A DNA stretch of 64,000 nucleotides from Nepenthes gracilis. Taxonomy: Eukaryota > Streptophyta > Magnoliopsida > Caryophyllales > Nepenthaceae. Shown here piece after piece: positions 1 through 9,498 of the stretch. The stretch lies in contig BSYO01000016.1 in NCBI GenBank assembly GCA_033239525.1, positions 6,893,045 to 6,957,044 of the forward strand. The letters run 5' to 3'. Numbering within the stretch: the stretch's first letter is position 1; each line of letters begins with the position of its first letter. The translations under genes and the position numbers were made by a program. A model generated the notes under the pieces. It saw nothing but the letters and a program-made list of their open reading frames with translations, was not told the origin of the DNA and searched no databases.

Positions 1-1542
1 ATGACTCCCCGCCCGGAATTCTCTTCGCTAAGCGGTGGCAATCCTGATTCCACGAGGGGGTGGAAGGACAAGTTCTTCTTCCTTGGCGTTTACGAACACT
101 GGGCCATTCCCAATACGTGGGGGAATGTGGCCAGCCAGTACTGCTCTGACCCCTCCAGGGAGGAGCGGAAGGAAGTGAAGACACGTACGGACTTGGTGCT
201 GGCTAATCTGTGGTCCTTCCATTTGAACAAGCGTAACATTTGGCTAGGCGCCGACAAGTTCAGAGAGGCCAAGTGGTTACCGCGGGACGAGGATCCTCGC
301 CCAGTTCCTTCGAGAACTGGAGGACCCACTGCTGAGCGCCTCGAGTGATGACGAGGATTTTGATATGAGCGACGATGACGTGGCTGCTACTAGGTCGGGA
401 GCTGGCTCTCTTTCTGAGTCTTCGAGACCTGGGGGTCTCGCCTTCACTTCCACTGCTAATATCTCGTCCGGGCCTCCTAGAGCTGCTCAGCGGAACAGAG
501 AGCTTTCTGAGTCCCAGACCTCTTGTGATGATGACGATGATGACGACGTTCCTCTGATTAAGAGGATGAGGACTGGAGCCTCTCTTCCGGGGCCCTCGGG
601 ATCTGGTGGCTTCGCCTTCACTGCCACTGCTAATCTGCCTGTTACACCCGCAGAGGTTCTCCTTCCGAGTGTGCGGTCCTCGGACATTCAGCCCCCCAGT
701 GATGACTTTGTCCCCGGCGCTCCCGTTGCTTTGCCTGGTGACGTCTCGGGAAGGATTGCTCATCCTCCCGAGCGGTTGCCTAAGTCTCTTAGGGGCGCTG
801 GCTTCGAGGCGGGCCTTCAGGTGGCTTTGTTAGCCTATGAGTCTGTGACTGGGACGGCGCCCGCGGGGCTTAGGAGCGGCCCGCAGGAGTCCAAGTCCCA
901 AGTGGAGTATGGCCCAGGGGATGATCCTCTTGTTTCTGAGGTAGCCTGTCGCTTCCTTCCCTTCCTTGCCTTTCATTGTTCATGCCTTGATGAATTTTCT
1001 TGTGGCAGCTCCAGAGTTTGATAGCCGGCCTCAACGGGCTGGTGGGAGTGATCGCTCAGTCCCGTTTGGAATTGAGGTCTTCGAATGCCGCTCGGGAAGC
1101 TGCACAGCGGGCAGAGGCGGAGTTAGTTGGAGCAAAAGAGAAGATTGCTTCTCTTGAGGCTACCAACAAGGATTTGCGGCTCGGGCGGAGCCTCCTTCAG
1201 GAACGGATTCTCTCCCTGGAGGAGAAGCTGAGGACGTCCGTGCAGATTGCCGAGATGGCTCCCGTGCTGGACGGCAAGTTCCGGGACGGTGTTCGCATGT
1301 GCCGCTGAGTGGCGCGATTGATCCGTCCGCGGTTTCCTGTGGCCGTCCTTGATCCCAGGAATGCTGGTGCCTTGAGCATGGAAGATTTGTTCGGCGTCGA
1401 GGGTAGGCCTTTCCCTGGCCCTCCTTAGGCAGAGCCTGATGGTGGACCTCTTACGCCTGAGGAGGCAGTTCCGGTGGAGCAGACGGGATCTTCGGGAGCT
1501 CATGAGGCTCAGAGAGAAAGAGGCCGAGCGGCACCCACTTAA
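1..1542 (+). pseudogene. Antisense ORF of element Z: putative gypsy-type transposon domain plus coiled coil (spliced, broken)
   Basis: This plus-strand ORF lies antisense to the gag of element Z and is cut by the left window edge, so its start is unknown. Positions 1-295 (frame 1) carry GNPDSTRGWKDKFFFLG, the motif I associate with the plant putative gypsy-type transposon family (Transposase_28-like). At about 295 the reading frame jumps to frame 2, compatible with one extra base. The frame-2 part (about 296-940) is rich in Ser, Asp and Pro and contains an acidic Asp run. A 68-bp intron (941-1008, GT...AG) leads to an Ala/Glu/Leu-rich coiled coil (1009-1305). In-frame TGA at 1306 and TAG at 1426 break it before a natural-looking stop at 1540. 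The function is unknown. The equivalent ORF in A and B supports its being a real gene of this lineage. Confidence 0.7.
941..1008 (+). other. Predicted 68-bp intron in the Z antisense ORF
   Basis: The donor reads TCTGAG|GTAGCC and the acceptor TTGTGGCAG|CTCCAG after a CT-rich stretch. Removing it joins two open frames in phase 0: 192 codons counted from the ATG at 365, followed directly by the coiled-coil frame starting at 1009. A similar short phase-0 intron sits at the same place in element B (40279-40348), and an acceptor is found in element A (20024-20025). The prediction is from sequence only. Confidence 0.7.
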
Positions 1543-1876
1543 CATGCCGCTTCCTTGTGTTTTTACTTTGTTTCTGTCTTTTGCTATACTTGTACAGAGA
1601 ATCCCTTTTTGTGAATAAGACTTAGTCCTTTTCGCTTCAAAGCTTTGGACGTTCCTTTTGTGTCTTATCTGTACGCACGTTTTTTCCTCTCTTCTTTTTA
1701 TTTTTTTTTTTTGCGGCGCGCCGTCCAGCGCCTAACTTTTTGCTTCAAGCCGGGCGACTCCGTTTGACCTTTTAGCCTTTTGGACTTAGCGTTCAGCCTT
1801 TTCAGGGACTTCTAGCCCTTAGCCTTTTGGAGGCACCCTTGTTGTCTGCTTAGTCACGGTTGAACTCCTGAGTTGT
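1543..1876 (+). other. 3' flank of the Z antisense ORF
   Basis: This stretch is T-rich and has no further coding frame. A GTGAATAAGAC segment near 1610 could act as a weak poly(A) signal for the plus-strand transcript. Several TTTTGG/CCTTTT-like words occur before the tandem array. Nothing else is recognised. Confidence 0.4.
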
Positions 1877-2482
1877 GACTTCAAGGATCCGGCTTCTGGG
1901 ACCGCTCGGCTGCAGCCTAGTTTTTGGAATGACCTCAAGGGCCCGGCCTCTGGGACCGCTTGGTCACAGCCAAGTTTTTGATGACCTCAAGGGCCGGCCT
2001 CTGGGACCGCTTGGTCACAGCCAAGTTTTTAATGACCTCAAGGGCCGGCCTGGGACCGCTCACACCTGAAGTTTTTGTAATGACCTCAAGGGCCCGCCTG
2101 GGACCGCTGGTCACCAAGTTTTTAATGACCTCAAGGGCCCGGCCTCTGGGACCGCTCGGTCATAGCCGAGTTTTTGTAATGACCTCAAGGGCCCGGCCTC
2201 TGGGATCGCTTGGTCACAGCCAAGTTTTTAATGACCTCAAGGGCCCGGCCTCTGGGACCGCTTGGTCACAGCCAAGTTTTTGATGACCTCAAGGGCCCGG
2301 CCTCTGGGACCGCTTGGTCACAGCCAAGTTTTTAATGACCTCAAGGGCCCGGCCTCTGGGACCGCTTGGTCACAGTCACATTTTTAATGACCTCAAGGGC
2401 CCGACCTCTGGGACCGCTCGGTCACCGCCGAGTTTTTGATGACTTCAAGGGTCCGGCCTCTGGGACTGTTCGGTCACGTCAC
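1877..2482. repeat. 52-bp tandem array, about 12 copies, with a hairpin in each unit
   Basis: Units begin GACCTCAAGGGCCCGGCCTC and continue through GGGACCGCTTGGTCACAGCCAAGTTTTT. Hairpin starts at 2209, 2261, 2313, 2365 and 2417 are spaced exactly 52 bp; earlier units vary (1959, 2010, 2155) and two near 2050-2110 are shortened. Most units can fold CTTGG...CCAAG. The units at 2155 and 2417 have CTCGG...CCGAG, a paired change that keeps the stem. The array lies between gag and the antisense ORF, the same place as a 39-bp array in element A. Confidence 0.9.
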
Positions 2483-2677
2483 AAATGAAGGTTTTGTTTG
2501 TTGAATGTCGTGAGTTCTTTGGCTGCTTCCTGGCCTCTCCGGCCGGGTCGGTCCGGGTCCGGCCCCGCAAAGTGGTTGAGGAGAGAGTACGGAAACACTT
2601 CGTTGTAAGGGTAAGAAATGCACGTTTTATTAATGCATATTTTTCTTACATTGAGTGGCCTCGAGGCTCTTTGCCCC

Positions 2678-2720
2678 TGTTTTTTTTTCTTTTTCTCCTT
2701 TCTCTTTTTTTTTTTTTAGT
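2678..2720 (-). other. Long polypurine tract (minus strand) after the Z gag
   Basis: The plus strand shows T runs mixed with C (TTTTTTTTTCTTTTTCTCC and a longer T run ending in AG), so the minus strand is purine-only just past the gag stop codon. It could be an extra polypurine tract used in plus-strand synthesis. It could instead be low-complexity DNA, or a pyrimidine tract plus AG for plus-strand splicing. The 2483-2677 stretch before it shows no gene. Confidence 0.35.
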
Positions 2721-3507
2721 CCGCACCCATGATGGCCTTGTCCCTCGAGCGGCGTGACCGGCTGCTTTCTACTGCTCCGGGGCCGGGCCCGGGTCTTCGT
2801 AGGAAGTGGTCGAGATATCCTTCTGTTGCCAACCGCTCGAGTTCCGCCTGGAGCTTCTTGCAGTCCTCGGTGTCGTGGCCGCGGCTGCCATGGTAATGGC
2901 AGTATTCCCATTGGTCACCTCCCTCCAGGTGTTTCAACGCCTTCGGCCATCTTAGGAACCTTTCGTCCCTGATCTGCCTCAGGATGTTGGTGAAGGAGTC
3001 AGTGAAGGCCAATGGGTCGAGGCGTTTTTCTTCCCCAAGGACCATTCGTTCAGGTATATCGTGCCCGGACGGTCGTTGGGTCTTCTGGTGGGCGCTCGCC
3101 CTTCTGCTTCCTCCCCCTGTCCTCGGGGCGGGGTCTTCTTCTGTGCCGCCGGGCCTGGCCGCCACGCCTTGGGTCCAAAGACGGTCTTCCAGAGCCTTTT
3201 GAGCCCCCTTCTGGATGGGGCCGGACTCATGGACTTCTTTTTGTTGAGGTAGTCCCTCAACTCGCAGGGGCCCGTGCCGACTGCTGTCGTCTGAGCGCCA
3301 TGGGGCGCGGGCTTTCGGAGCGTGGGCTCCTAGAGTGTTCGCCTGCCTTCTGCTGGAGGTTGCGGACGGCCCTTGTGAGGCTGTCTACCTTCTGCGCCAG
3401 TTTGCGCACGCTGGTGCCGGGGCCGCCACTTGTTCTGCCACCCGATGGGAGGCACTCGTCGTGGCGGTCTTCTCCTAGGGTGGACGTGCTGCCTTGTCTG
3501 CTGAACA
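2716..3507 (-). pseudogene. Shortened Gag of element Z (Tat-like), frameshifted
   Basis: Three minus-strand frames together give a gag-like protein. The N-terminal piece starts with MFSRQGSTSTLGED and has a heptad-like segment (about 3505-3257). A basic middle piece follows (about 3260-3150). The C-terminal piece (about 3165-2716) contains NILRQIRDERFLRWPKAL and the zinc-binding-like YCHYHGSRGHDTEDC, followed by LERLATEGYLDHF; this block is typical of Tat Gag C-termini. The large central capsid region of full Tat Gag, seen in A and B, is missing, so the protein goes from linker straight to the nucleocapsid part. Frame changes lie near 3260 and 3150. It could still encode an RNA-binding Gag if those shifts are recent. 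The exact start is uncertain. Confidence 0.7.
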
Positions 3508-3570
3508 TCCTTGGGGCGTTTGCTTGTTGTTGGGGGGATGGGAAGCCGATTAGTTTTTTGTTCTTCCTTT

Positions 3571-3590
3571 TATTCCCACAGACGGCGCCA
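3571..3590 (-). other. Primer binding site of element Z
   Basis: The minus strand reads TGGCGCCGTCTGTGGGAATA a few bases inside the LTR end. This TGGCGCC-type site is typical of Tat-lineage Gypsy elements. It fixes the element's direction (5' LTR on the right). Confidence 0.8.
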
Positions 3591-3594
3591 ATTT

Positions 3595-4622
3595 TGCGTT
3601 CTGGTTCCACGGGACTCGCTAGGGCAGCGAGTTGGAGATGGTGAGGGTCACCCTGCCGGATGACCTGCTATGGCCGAGAGATGCAGGATGTTGACCACCC
3701 GGCCGGATCTCTCGGGGGATGTTCGTGGAGATGCGTGGTTACCAGGCAACACAAGTGAGTGATGTGTTGGACACGAGGTGAGGATTGAAACCGGATGTTT
3801 TAAGTGGAAAACCTCCTCTTGAATGGGGAGGAAAAACCACTAGGCTCAGGGCCTGTAAAGAGCTTCACTATGTGGGTTGGAGATTTTACAGAGTACAGTT
3901 GTGAGGGTTAGTCCCTTCCCTATCTCTTGTTTGTGTTTATCTCCTAAGGAAGCTATGCTCTCTGGGAGCCCTTTTTACACGTTTTGGAGGAGTTAGGCGT
4001 GGAGAGGGAGAGTGCCAAATGGGAGCTTTAGGACTTGGAGTTACGTCTGGAAAGCTCCCTTGTGTGTTTCTGGATGGACCTCTTCAGAAAGGAGGTCTTG
4101 CTGTGTATTTATAGTGGAGGATGGGCCGTTGAGGAGTGAACACGTGGCGTCCATCCGACGGCTGAGGAGCTGGTCCACCTGCCTCCATTAATGCGGCTGA
4201 CGTGTGGAGAGTAGCGTGCGGACGGCGCTGCTGCAGCCTTTGAGTGTGTCAGGTGTACTGGGTCTGAAGATCTGCCTTGATTTGACTAGGCATGCTCTGT
4301 TGATACGGCGACTGGCAGTCGATGCAGGCTTTTTTGGAAACCGACGAAATAGGCCAGCTGGCGCTCCTAGCCACGACCGGGCGGTTCTCGTCTGGTTACA
4401 AGTCCCCTTGAAGCTCACAGGCTTGTGAGGAAGAACAGCTCTCGTGGGTCCCTATGGGGGAAAGTCCGAGAGATTCTTCTTGGCCGCCCGGGCAGAGCGA
4501 GACTTCTTGGGCTCTCGGTCATTGGGCTTTCTTGCTTGGGGCATCTGATCTCTTCGTGAGAATGTCTCTGGGCTTCTTTATTTGGGCCATGCTTTTATGG
4601 GCCTTCACTCCGAGGCCCAACA
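3595..4622 (-). repeat. 5' LTR of element Z
   Basis: On the minus strand it begins TGTTGGGCCTCGGAG at 4622 and ends ...GAACGCA at 3595, next to the primer site. A TATA box (CTATAAATAC, plus 4105-4114) lies about half-way, fitting a U3 promoter driving minus-strand transcription. The partner LTR is outside the window, so the ends rest on the TG...CA rule and the primer site. Confidence 0.75.
4105..4114 (-). promoter_or_regulatory. TATA box in the Z LTR
   Basis: CTATAAATAC on the minus strand inside the 5' LTR, a near-consensus plant TATA box in the orientation needed to transcribe gag. Confidence 0.6.
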
Positions 4623-5233
4623 GTATCTAAAAAATATTATTTAGTGACAAGTTATTATTTGTCACTAGATAATTTTCTTTGTAGCAAAATAAAAATTTAT
4701 TATTAAAGGTGTAGTGATTAATATTTAGTAATATTTTAGTAAAAAATTTATATTTTATTATTAAAATTTTTAATGATAAATTTATAATTTATAATGATAA
4801 AATATTCTGTTATTAAATGTGAAAATTATTGTAATGGCAGCCGCCTTTTAAAGAGAACAAGGGGGCGAAGGAAACCGTCGTGGCAATCTAGGCATCACGT
4901 GTCAAGCCACGTGAAAAAAATAAAAATAAATAAATCTAATTTGACTACGCCCACAAAAAGTATCTCCTCTGATATGGCTCAGCCCTGAAAGGTGTGGTTT
5001 AGTGTTGTGTATAACTGTGTCTCGAATTTGAAATCGTATAAGCTATTCACTCGAAGAGCCCCTTAGCTCACGACACGCTCACAGAAAGCCATATTATCAA
5101 CCTAACTTTTTAAACTATTTCCGCTATAAAATAAAATGTCATAACAAAATGGGTGAAAAATATACCCATATACTAGACACATTAAAAGGCACATGACAGA
5201 TTTAAAAAAATATTAAAAAATATATATTGACTT
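4623..5233. other. AT-rich spacer between elements Z and A
   Basis: No coding region is seen. Positions 4642-4667 form a perfect 9-bp inverted repeat (TAGTGACAA...TTGTCACTA, 8-bp loop), and GTGTAGTG follows near 4710. TAGTGAC/GTCACTA words are common near the ends of plant CACTA transposons, so this may be a decayed CACTA or MITE end. Positions 4830-5233 show nothing clear. GACTT at 5229-5233 would be the left target duplication of element A, but its right partner was not found. Confidence 0.4.
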
Positions 5234-6159
5234 GATGTGTCGTAGATCCAAATTTCAAATGGGTTTGGGTCGAGTTGGTTTGTCGGATTCCGGTCTTCGT
5301 CGACTAAGTTTAGGATTCTGCACACTAAAACTTCAAACAAAAAGTCAAGTGACGGCGAGATTTGATTTCACTGAAAATATTCCGACGCTCAAATCGACAA
5401 GCAGCCTTCTGAGGATTAGAAGGTAAAATGCAGTTAATGTAAAGATGGATACGAGGGATGTGTTTGATGACAATTGTAGGGGATGCACTTGCGGAGAAAG
5501 TGGCTTTGATTGTAGATACTTGCGAGAAGCAGTTTCTCTCTTTACTTAGCCCGTAAGAAACTAGCAGCAGAGAGGAAAGGAGAGAGCGTTAGAAAGCTTA
5601 AGAATGTGGAGAGTTTCTGTAAGTTTGAGTATGCTAGAGGGCGTTTAGTAGGCGAGAGAGTATGCCTGTGGAGTGAATCTCCATGACCTTTTATAGCGGA
5701 GGGCCTCTACCGCCTTCCTTAAGTGGTGAGGCAGAATGCCCGCCTTCTATGAGGATTGTTACCTTCCCTGTGTGGATTGCGGGCGCCATTCTTGGTTGTA
5801 ACGGTTAAAAAGGTGGATCTCTTTCCTTTCGCACATGGTAACCGTTAGAGTTCTCTCTATGGATTGCGTGCCGATTCATACACCTTCTTCCTTGGATGTT
5901 CTCTGATTCTAGGAGGTTGCCGTTATAGTAGAAATTGTCTTTCTCGGAGATGTGAAAAATCAGGGCAGACAACCGTTAATGATTGGGAATGTGCATGTGG
6001 GCTGATTTAGACATAGGTCGCGTTCATCTTGGATCGTGACCAGCTTACTTGTTGTTTTTTCGATTAACGGCAGCGTTGACCGTCCCAGGTATAAATGGGT
6101 CGTCATTGATTTTGGGCCATTTATTCCTTTTAGGCAGGCCCGTACTGACGTCCCAATCA
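5234..6159 (-). repeat. 3' LTR of element A
   Basis: It aligns by eye with the LTRs of element B along its length. Both begin GATG on the plus strand, share a TGCACACTA/TACACACTATAAC block and a ...CCGACGCTCAAATC block, contain a TATA box and end in ...CC(C/A)ATCA. The TATA box CTATAAAAGG (minus) is at 5687-5696. A 69-codon minus ORF at 5960-6169 is an LTR artefact. Confidence 0.75.
5687..5696 (-). promoter_or_regulatory. TATA box in the A LTR
   Basis: CTATAAAAGG on the minus strand, a strong TATA box match inside the LTR and in the element's direction of transcription. Confidence 0.55.
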
Positions 6160-6306
6160 CTAACCTCAATGCTGGTGGCCTAGGACTCCGATCTCCGACA
6201 TGTTCACAATGGGATATATCTGGCTGTGTAACTTGTAAAGAGAAAGTTTAACGAGAAAACTTATAGTTGTTTTTGGTCTTCATCTCTCATTACCATGCGT
6301 GCTTTG

Positions 6307-6735
6307 CTATCTTTTACTTTTATCTTCGGATCCGTTGACCGCTTCATTTGGATCTAATGGATGGAGTGGGAGAGAACAATGACCGGATTTGACCATCATA
6401 ACGTCTGAATCTGAAGAATGGAGTGGGAAAGAACATTGATTGGATTCATTGACTAAGACATATGAATCCGAAGGTCTGAGTTGGAGAAAGCGTTGATTGA
6501 ATTCGTTGACCATAATGTTAGAATTTAGAGGACTGAGCTGAAGAAAATGTTGACTAAATTTGTTGACCACCATGCTAGAATATGGAGAATAGAACTGGAG
6601 AGAATGTTGATCAAATTCGTTGACCGCAATGTTAGAATCCGGAGAGCTGAATTGGAGAGAACGTTGATCGGATTCGTTAACCATGAAGGACGTAAGTGGA
6701 CGCGCTTGTTGACCGGATTCGTTGACCATTACATT
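6307..6735. repeat. 57-bp minisatellite, about 7 copies
   Basis: Units of about 57 bp repeat the words GTTGACC and GAATCCG...GAGTTGGAGAGAA. Because 57 is a multiple of three, the minus strand stays open for 140 codons and gives 19-residue units such as MVNEFNQRFLQL. The array lies in element A between its 3' LTR and the antisense ORF. The bases on either side (6160-6306 and 6736-6932) contain no recognised gene; ACCACGTGTCATC near 6850 resembles the matching spot in element B. Confidence 0.85.
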
Positions 6736-6932
6736 GGAATTTGAAGAACGGTGTGGGTTGAGCTTAATGTGTTGTTCCGTTATGCTACCAGACAGGTAAT
6801 CGAAGGGCTACAGAGTTGTTTCAATACTTTGAGTGGCCCGTTGTTCTCTACCACGTGTCATCATGCAGTGAAGTTGCAATCCCTATAATTAATTCGCCAG
6901 AGGATTCGATTTGGCAGTGCCCTCTACGAAAT

Positions 6933-6937
6933 CGACA
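6933..6937. repeat. Target-site duplication of D (left), CGACA
   Basis: CGACA here is repeated at 15712-15716, directly outside the D LTRs. The exact match defines the insertion. Confidence 0.85.
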
Positions 6938-9498
6938 TGTCATGAACTCGGATTAAGCAGGTCGATTAAATAATTAATTATAATTTCTAAAATTTAAAAT
7001 TTTAAATAAGTTTAACTAATAATACTAAGTCCCAAAAATTTTAGTGTGACAAACTAAGCACACAAGATCCAACAAATTAAAAATTCACACAGGATCTCAT
7101 CGGACAACTATTCAGATAAAAATAATCATGACTTGCTCTAAAAGTATCGTAAGGGAGGTAACAAATCGTCTAGAAATCATAACACAATGTCCAAATTATT
7201 CCTGAAATATAACTATAGGCCTATACCACTGATCCCATAATCCAATCAGATCAAATGTCAAATTTAAATTATAACAAATTAAAACTCACCAAATCGGACG
7301 AATAGCTGAAGGTCGAGCCCTAACTCTTGTAATACGTCCAGCCTTCTACTTTGAAGGGATAAAATAGAAAACGTGAGCCAAATGTCTAACAAGTATCATA
7401 TTTAGATAAAATGAGTCCAATGAATTAGAGGAAATGTCAAATGGATGAAAATCCAGTCAAATTATAGAATAAATCCAAATCACCGATAAGACAAATCTAA
7501 TAAAAATCTAAGATCTAAATTCTAAAATTTAATAGTAGTATCATACTCAAATCGAATATCTAAATCCAAATAAATGTCCAAATTCTGAAAATAGAACTCG
7601 TCTGGACGTATATATATATATATATAACCAAAATAGAGGTGATCCGAACCAATTCTGAAGCCGTTGTCAATCCGTGAACAAATCCAAGTTTGAGTCCAAG
7701 TTCAAATCTAAGGTTTGATCATCTTGTGATTTGGGATAAAATCGATAGTCGGATGATCCAGTAGCGTGCGCAGAAATCGAAATAGCATTATAAAAAAATA
7801 TTCTAAAGATCCGGACCAAAATATATAGCAAAAATCATTTGTACGAGACATACCAAGGCCTAACTGTGGACAAAATCAACAAATCTTAAATCCAAGTCCA
7901 AAATCTAAGTCCAATTCAAAATCCAACATAAATTGATGAAGAAATACAAATTATGTACCAAATTTGAGTTCCAATTATTTAAAAATTAGATTGAGGACGG
8001 GTTACACATAATTCCGGCAACCTTAGACGAAATCAAATGCATATTAGGCCAGAATATATAACCACCAATGTACTCTATACCTATGGGTTAGGCTGCTTAC
8101 TATATTTTGCTGCCCACGATTTTGGGTGCATTCCTCAAACTTATCAGATATATTAGGACGTCTGAATATATTCTAAGATCAAATCAAATTATTCAAATTA
8201 GAAGGGTCACTACTCCAAACCTTTCCTTTCGACAAAAAGAGATTTTCAAATAACAAATATCTCCCCATCACGAGTTTGCAAGAAAATTTAATATCCAAAT
8301 TCAAATGTAGTGACCACAATCTGACACGTGAATCTAAAAATATACTGCCTATGTAAGTTTCGTGCACATTTTCGTTACATATACTGATATAAATATATAT
8401 AGTGTCTAGTAAATTTTTTAAACTTTTAGAAAAATAGAAAATTTCTAAAATTATAAAATCCATATCCAAAAACATCCAAAATAGCTAATAAACTACACAT
8501 GCATGTCAAGATTAACAGATCGGGCAGATAAAATTGCATGTATGTTAGTAAAAATTTTAGATAGTGTCTAAAATATTTTAGATATTAAATCAGACCAAAG
8601 AGGGGGTTTACAGATACTTGCCTAGATCTCATATTTTACAGATGTAAAAAACGAAAGTCCCAAAACACCCGAATCAGGCAATTCTCTCTTCTTTTCCTCG
8701 CCCTCTCTCTCTCCTCCGTGCGCGGCCCTCTGCCGGTGCGCTCCACCACCGCGCTGCCGCCTCCCGCAACCGCCAATGCCTTGCATGGTTGTCGCCGGCC
8801 TCCCCAGAATCACCCCGCCAGCGCTGGCGTTGCTGCGCTGCTATCGTTGCTCTCATCACGCGGCTTCGCCATCATTCTCTCTCCTCCATGAAACCCTTGC
8901 GCTACACGCCACTGCCATTTCTCCCACGGCCACCACCGCTCCTCCCACAGCCACCGTTGACCACCTACACACCATCTCTATCATGCGCCGCCATCGATGC
9001 CTCCAACGGCTGCTGTCGATATCCGCGACAACCTCCTCATCGAGCGCCGTTAGCCACCACTAACGCCGACCATCACTGCGACACCTATGAGCTACCGATA
9101 ACGATCGGCACCATGCCGCTGCACGTCGCCGTTGCCATCGCCGGCTGCCTCCCTCCTTGTCTCTTCTTCCCTATCTCTGCTTCAAAACCCTCTCTCATTG
9201 ATTCTGCCTTATCCTCTTATTTGCTTTTTTTTTTTTTTTTTTTTTGGTTTCTCTTCTCTTTTCATTTTTTTTATTTAAATGTATATATTAATAATATATA
9301 CACATATATATATATATTAATTTATTCCAAAATCCAAATCGGTATTTAAGTGATAGCACGAGCGCACCTCGGACGCCAACTTGACTGATCCAAATATCTA
9401 TCGAATTTTTATAATATTAAATTAATTTTTGTCACGTTTAAAATACCCAAAGTCACAATTAATATTAAATTAATTTAAATAAAATTCGGGATATTACA
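6938..9498 (-). repeat. 3' LTR of element D
   Basis: The minus strand runs from TGTAATATCCC (9498) to ...GTTCATGACA (6938). It aligns throughout with 13224-15711, with many substitutions. It contains an AT-rich part (6938-8640), a GC-rich, CT-rich island (about 8690-9180) and T-rich and TA-rich tracts (9220-9320). The minus strand has CTAGGCAAGTAT at 8612-8623, the conserved splice-donor-like block. The Pro/Ser-rich ORFs at 8776-9349 are judged non-coding. Confidence 0.9.

Larger units (their letters stand above)
1..4622 (-). mobile_element. Element Z: Tat-like non-autonomous LTR retrotransposon (3' part outside window)
   Basis: Read on the minus strand the order is 5' LTR (3595-4622), primer site (3571-3590), a broken short gag (about 3507-2716), a 52-bp tandem array (2482-1877) and an ORF on the opposite strand (1-1542). 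No reverse transcriptase, integrase or protease is seen between gag and the antisense ORF, which leaves no room for a pol gene. The plan resembles terminal-repeat retrotransposons that keep only gag (TR-GAG type). The 3' LTR is expected left of position 1. The possible right target-site duplication is GTATC at 4623-4627, which cannot be confirmed without the left end. The element looks more GC-rich than its neighbours. Confidence 0.75.

Noticed and set aside
1..348. Independent host gene starting with ATG at position 1
   Set aside because: The frame continues the antisense retrotransposon ORF, and the ATG at the window edge is probably internal.
8776..9349. Two overlapping Pro/Ser/His-rich ORFs on the plus strand
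   Set aside because: They lie in the GC-rich island of the D LTR, antisense to the element, and the second LTR copy does not keep the same frame.
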